From Christensenella sp. UBA5399 (GTDB lineage Bacteria > Bacillota > Clostridia > Christensenellales > Christensenellaceae), in the NCBI GenBank assembly GCA_002407725.1, contig DHOD01000084.1, forward strand, positions 1 to 17,477: DNA of 17,477 bases, read 5' to 3'. This document shows, piece after piece, positions 14,148 to 17,477 of this stretch (positions are counted from its first letter, which is position 1; every line of letters begins with the position of its first letter). The translations under genes were made by a program, and so were the position numbers. The notes under the pieces were generated by a model, which was given only the letters and a program-made list of their open reading frames with translations, did no database searches and was not told the DNA's origin.

Positions 14148-14302
14148 TACATCATTGGCGTTTATTGTAAACGGTTTTGACTGATAATAGTATATCTGTG
14201 TTGCTTGGTATGGACCACCGCCGCCTGATACGGCTCACATGAGGCGATTTTGATGGTCTTGTACATTTGTCACCCAATTGTGGGCCGGAAAGGTCGGGAA
14301 TT

Positions 14303-15670
14303 ATGCCTTACAAAATGAAAAAGGAAACATTAAAAGACATCGCAAAACTGAGTGAACTCTGCATTTGTAACGACCAGATCGATCCCGAGTTGTATACCAA
14401 ATACGAAGTGAAGCGCGGGCTGCGGGACATCAGCGGCCGCGGCGTGCTGGCAGGACTGACCGAAATTGGCGAGGTGCGCTCGTACATCATTCAGGAATCC
14501 GAGATGATCCCCTGCGAAGGCAAGCTGTTCTACCGCGGCATGGACATCGAGGCGCTTGTGGACGGTTTTATCAAGGAAGATCGCTTTGGGTATGAAGAGG
14601 CGACCTACCTGCTGCTTTTTGGCGAACTGCCCGATCATCAGCAATTGGCGGATTTCAAGGAATTGCTGGCGGACTGCTGTACATTGCCCAGCAGTTTTGT
14701 GCGCGACGTCATTATGAAGGCGCCGAGCCCCGACATGATGAACACGCTTGCGCGCAGCGTGCTGACGCTGTATTCCTACGACCCCAATCCCAACGACGTA
14801 TCGATCCCCAATGTGCTGCGCCAGAGCTTGCAGCTCATTGCGCAGTTTCCTATGCTGTCCGTTTACGGCTACCAGGCCTACCGGCATTACAAGGAGGGCG
14901 AGAGCCTGGTCATACACTCGCCCGAGCGGGATAAATCCGCTGCGGAAAATATACTGATGACCCTCCGGCCCGACAAGCAATACACCGCGCTGGAGGCAAA
15001 GATACTGGATGTGGCGCTTGTGCTGCACATGGAGCACGGCGGCGGTAACAACTCCACGTTCACCACACACGTCGTGTCGTCGTCCGGTACGGATACTTAT
15101 TCGACCATCGCAGCCTCGCTGGGATCGCTGAAAGGGCCCAAACACGGCGGCGCCAACATCAAGGTCACGCAGATGTTTGAGGACTTGCAGAAGACAGTGA
15201 AGGACTGGGACGACGAGGCCGAGGTGGAACACTACCTTACGGCCCTGCTCCGCAAAGAGGCATTTGACCACGCCGGCCTGATCTATGGCATGGGCCACGC
15301 GGTGTACTCGATATCCGACCCGAGGGCCAATATTTTCAAGGGATTTGTAGAGAAACTTTCCACCGAGAAAGGGCTGGAGAAAGAATTCCGCCTGTATTCG
15401 CTTGTGGAGCGGCTTGCGCCTGAGGTCATTGCCAAGGAGCGCCGCATATACAAGGGCGTATCCGCCAATGTGGATTTTTACAGCGGCTTTGTATACAGCA
15501 TGCTGGGGCTGCCGGAGGAGCTTTACACGCCGATTTTCGCCATTGCGCGTATTGTAGGCTGGAGCGCCCACCGCATAGAGGAGCTGATTGCATCGGGCAA
15601 AATCATCCGCCCCGCGTACAAGAGCGTCGCCCCCCATCAGGTATATGTCCCCTTGCAGGACAGGAAGTAG
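14303..15670 (+). CDS. gltA: Citrate synthase
   Basis: Condenses acetyl-CoA and oxaloacetate to citrate and CoA in the cytoplasm. It is 455 residues from ATG 14303, somewhat longer than typical 370-430-residue bacterial enzymes because of an N-terminal extension of about 60 residues, as seen in many Clostridia. The catalytic triad is present: His281 in GPKHGGAN, His332 in GMGHAVY and Asp391 in NVDFYSG. SISDPRA (336-342) and MEHGGGNNSTF (243-253) support the assignment. The frame also opens at TTG 14267, but ATG 14303 has GGAAAGG about nine bases upstream; ATG 14315 is a further option. It is a single gene with its own full-consensus promoter and terminator. Aconitase and isocitrate dehydrogenase are not in the window, so its role (glutamate synthesis, or a methylcitrate-type activity) is open. 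Confidence 0.95.
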   Translation: MPYKMKKETLKDIAKLSELCICNDQIDPELYTKYEVKRGLRDISGRGVLAGLTEIGEVRSYIIQESEMIPCEGKLFYRGMDIEALVDGFIKEDRFGYEEATYLLLFGELPDHQQLADFKELLADCCTLPSSFVRDVIMKAPSPDMMNTLARSVLTLYSYDPNPNDVSIPNVLRQSLQLIAQFPMLSVYGYQAYRHYKEGESLVIHSPERDKSAAENILMTLRPDKQYTALEAKILDVALVLHMEHGGGNNSTFTTHVVSSSGTDTYSTIAASLGSLKGPKHGGANIKVTQMFEDLQKTVKDWDDEAEVEHYLTALLRKEAFDHAGLIYGMGHAVYSISDPRANIFKGFVEKLSTEKGLEKEFRLYSLVERLAPEVIAKERRIYKGVSANVDFYSGFVYSMLGLPEELYTPIFAIARIVGWSAHRIEELIASGKIIRPAYKSVAPHQVYVPLQDRK

Positions 15671-15680
15671 AACCGATAGT

Positions 15681-15709
15681 AAAGGCCGCCCAAACGGGCG
15701 GCCTTTTTT
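15681..15709 (+). terminator. Terminator of citrate synthase
   Basis: AAGGCCGCCC-AAAC-GGGCGGCCTT followed by TTTT. The GC-rich 8-bp core extends to about 11 bp with flanking A/T pairs, and the T-run is six long. It lies eleven bases past the stop codon. Confidence 0.95.
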
Positions 15710-15749
15710 CTGTCCAATAGACAACCGTAAAAGCACTTGCGCCCCCTGG

Positions 15750-16304
15750 CTATTCGCTCACTTCTTCCAGCCAGCCCATTTTTTCCAACGCTTCAATATA
15801 TCGCGCCACAACATAAAAATTATCCAATTCCTTTTCGTTCAGGCCCCGGTACGCTGTCAGCTCTGTTTCCAGCCGCGGGCTGCCCTCTACGCCCACATAT
15901 CCGCCATTTTTATCAACAAACACCAGTATTGGCAATGGGAACGCATCCGGCGGGATATCCTCCGCATCATCGTGCACCTTTCTCCAGTACTCCATTGCGT
16001 CTGCATAATCCTGCTGCTGTGTGGCATACAGCGCCTGTCCTGCGCCCGTATCACAAATTGCCAGCACGGTGATATCGAGGCAGGCATCCACTGTTTCAAA
16101 CAAGCTTGCGTATTGGATCGCGTTCTGCCTGCCCACCTCCAATGCCTGCGCAGAATTTTCCGGCAACGTCTCGTATTTGTTTTGTATATACCGCAATACT
16201 TCTGCCTGTGTTTTCCTGCATGGGGCCAGCACCGGGCGATATTTTTTGTGCACCGCTTTCCATCCTGCAATCACTGGATTTTCAATGTTTTTTCCCTGCC
16301 CCAT
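15750..16304 (-). CDS. Conserved-looking protein of unknown function (184 residues)
   Basis: I do not recognise a family. From ATG 16304 it is a 184-residue soluble protein without signal peptide or membrane segments. GGGAGG lies ten bases upstream, which is why the in-frame start at 16361 (inside an inverted repeat) is not used. The N-terminal half is rich in helix-forming residues (EVLRYIQNKYETLPEN, ALEVGRQNAIQYASLFETVD). A short beta-like stretch FPLPILVFVDKNGGYVGVEG follows, and a helical acidic end closes it (ARYIEALEKMGWLEEVSE). It is monocistronic, convergent with citrate synthase and divergent from the glycosyltransferase. A TATAAT on the minus strand (16340-16335) may be its -10 element. 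Its codon use looks like that of its neighbours. Confidence 0.7.
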   Translation of the reverse strand: MGQGKNIENPVIAGWKAVHKKYRPVLAPCRKTQAEVLRYIQNKYETLPENSAQALEVGRQNAIQYASLFETVDACLDITVLAICDTGAGQALYATQQQDYADAMEYWRKVHDDAEDIPPDAFPLPILVFVDKNGGYVGVEGSPRLETELTAYRGLNEKELDNFYVVARYIEALEKMGWLEEVSE

Positions 16305-16347
16305 ACTCTTTTGGCCTCCCACACATTTGTTGCAATTATACTTAAAT

Positions 16348-16385
16348 AACTTTAAAAACAAGTCCGGACGACTGTTTTTAAAGTT
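16348..16385. repeat. Large inverted repeat with an inner palindrome
   Basis: AACTTTAAAAACA (16348-16360) and TGTTTTTAAAGTT (16373-16385) are perfect 13-base arms around a 12-base centre that contains GTCCGGAC (16362-16369). It overlaps the expected -35 region of the minus-strand gene at 15750-16304. It could be an operator for a dimeric or tetrameric repressor, or a transcript hairpin. Confidence 0.65.
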
Positions 16386-16439
16386 GATTGACTATATTAT
16401 ACACTCTCCCTGTACAGATCGCTACAGACTGATTTTCAT

Positions 16440-16466
16440 CAAATCTTAAGCGTCCCGTAAGATTTG
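16440..16466. repeat. Inverted repeat upstream of the glycosyltransferase
   Basis: CAAATCTTA (16440-16448) and TAAGATTTG (16458-16466) are perfect 9-base arms around AGCGTCCCG. It lies about 30 bases before a TATACT (16494-16499) that could be the -10 of the glycosyltransferase gene, for which I see no good -35. A regulatory site is possible. Confidence 0.45.
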
Positions 16467-16549
16467 CTACTACAGATCTTAAAATTAGCCTAATATACTG
16501 TATTTGTCTTACAAAATACGAATCGAACAAAACACGGGGGATTGTGGTT

Positions 16550-17477
16550 ATGGAAATATTTTTGGAAGTGTGTAAATGGATTGTAATCATACTGACCGCC
16601 TATACGTTGCCGCTGACAATATGGATGTTTGTTACGGTGCTTGTAGGGCTCAGGAAACCTAAGGACGGTAAACCGGCGGAGAACAAACTGCACCGGTTTG
16701 CGGTTCTTGTTTGTGCCCGCAACGAGGAAGCGGTGATCGGCAACCTGCTGCGCAGCATCAAGCGGCAGGATTACAAAGGGAAGTTTCAACTGTTTGTCGT
16801 AGCGGACAACTGCACCGACGCCACTGCCGCCGTCGCGCGGGAGATCGGCGCCATTGTTTTTGTGCGCAACGACGAGACAAAAAAAGGTAAAGGGTACGCG
16901 CTCAGCCACGGCATCAGCCGCATCACCAAGACATACGACGGCGAATTTGACGCCGTATGCGTGTTTGACGCGGATAACCTTGCTGCTGCAGATTTCCTGA
17001 CAGAAATGAACAACGCGCTATGTTCGGGCGCTGTCGCCGCGCAAGGCTACCGCGATACCAAAAACATCCATGACTCGTGGGTAAGCGAGGTTTATTCCGT
17101 CTACTGGCTGATGCTTATGCGGTTCTATTACCACCCGCGCCAGTTGATGGGGCTTTCGTCTATGGTGGGCGGCACGGGCTTTGCGTTCAAGCTTTCCGCG
17201 CTTGGGGACGCAGGATGGGCAACCGAATCGCTGACCGAGGACGTGGAATTTTCCATCCAGCAGATTTTGAAGGGCAACCGTGTCACGTATGCGCGTAAGG
17301 CGGCCTTTTATGATGAGCAACCCGCGTCGTACGGCGTATCCGTCAAGCAGCGGCTGCGCTGGATGACGGGCGGCATGCAGTGCATCCCGCTGTACATCAA
17401 GCAGGTCGCAAAGGCGATCTTCCGTGGTGAGAAGTGTGCGCTGGACGTGCTTTGGTACCTGCTATTCATCCCTGCGG
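16550..17477 (+). CDS. Family 2 glycosyltransferase, N-terminal part (cut by window edge)
   Basis: A membrane-bound, probably processive glycosyltransferase that polymerises or transfers sugars from a nucleotide donor at the cytoplasmic face. The first 309 residues are visible. An N-terminal TM segment (about 10-33) is followed by the GT-A domain: VCARNEEAVIGNLL (54-67), VVADNCTDAT (83-92), the DxD-type FDADN (139-143), GGTGFAF (207-213), the acceptor-site EDVEF (230-234) and QRLRWMTGG (267-275). The last corresponds to the Q/RxxRW signature of cellulose, hyaluronan and poly-N-acetylglucosamine synthases. Another hydrophobic stretch begins at the window end (CALDVLWYLLFIPA). ATG 16550 has GGGGG nine bases upstream; an in-frame GTG two codons earlier is an alternative. 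It may be an exopolysaccharide synthase, but the polymer cannot be named. Confidence 0.9.
   Translation, partial: MEIFLEVCKWIVIILTAYTLPLTIWMFVTVLVGLRKPKDGKPAENKLHRFAVLVCARNEEAVIGNLLRSIKRQDYKGKFQLFVVADNCTDATAAVAREIGAIVFVRNDETKKGKGYALSHGISRITKTYDGEFDAVCVFDADNLAAADFLTEMNNALCSGAVAAQGYRDTKNIHDSWVSEVYSVYWLMLMRFYYHPRQLMGLSSMVGGTGFAFKLSALGDAGWATESLTEDVEFSIQQILKGNRVTYARKAAFYDEQPASYGVSVKQRLRWMTGGMQCIPLYIKQVAKAIFRGEKCALDVLWYLLFIPA

Noticed and set aside
14330..15736. Long minus-strand open frame (468 codons) opposite citrate synthase
   Set aside because: It is the antisense shadow of a clear citrate synthase gene and its translation shows no domain.
1..17477. tRNA or rRNA genes, insertion sequences, integrases
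   Set aside because: I saw no cloverleaf-like segment with a T-loop, no rRNA motif and no transposase or recombinase coding region; this was judged by eye only.

Overview
The window looks like chromosomal DNA of a Gram-positive anaerobe of the class Clostridia (Bacillota), possibly near Christensenellales; the taxon is an inference. The grounds are short intergenic gaps, strong AGGAGG-type ribosome sites, frequent GTG/TTG codons near starts, consensus sigma-A promoters, lipoproteins with a Gram-positive layout, and families typical of Clostridia (split transketolase, PfoR-like EIIC protein, Cdd1 helix-hairpin-helix protein, cytidylate kinase-like protein). Most genes lie on the minus strand.

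Layout. (1) Positions 1-3926 hold a minus-strand carbohydrate operon. A consensus promoter and a perfect FadR-type operator precede a split transketolase (N- and C-terminal subunits), a GntR/FCD regulator, a tartronate-semialdehyde reductase and a glycerate 2-kinase cut by the window edge. The regulator probably controls the operon through that operator. (2) Positions 3984-4143 hold a run of almost abutting perfect hairpins with no convincing gene. (3) Positions 4201-4916 hold a minus-strand pair, a GNAT acetyltransferase and a Cdd1-like protein. (4) Positions 5006-6187 hold a plus-strand PfoR-like EIIC membrane protein with its own promoter and operator-like palindrome. It converges on trmO across a second hairpin cluster (6191-6325). 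(5) Positions 6922-8010 hold an HD-domain phosphohydrolase and a small phage-type protein, each followed by a terminator.

(6) Positions 8233-14036 hold the most interesting part, a five-gene minus-strand operon. It runs from a promoter at 14008-14036 through a cytidylate kinase-like P-loop protein, a small coiled-coil lipoprotein, an unknown 83-residue protein, a lipoprotein solute-binding protein and a two-TM Cache-PAS-GGDEF-EAL protein, to a strong terminator. No ABC permease or ATPase is present. I infer that the binding protein acts as a ligand receptor for the c-di-GMP enzyme, in the manner of Vibrio NspS-MbaA.

(7) Divergent from it, a full-consensus promoter drives citrate synthase through a leader of about 200 nt that carries a perfect palindrome and potential stems. 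(8) The right end holds an unrecognised minus-strand protein and the start of a plus-strand processive family 2 glycosyltransferase. Several large inverted repeats lie between them.
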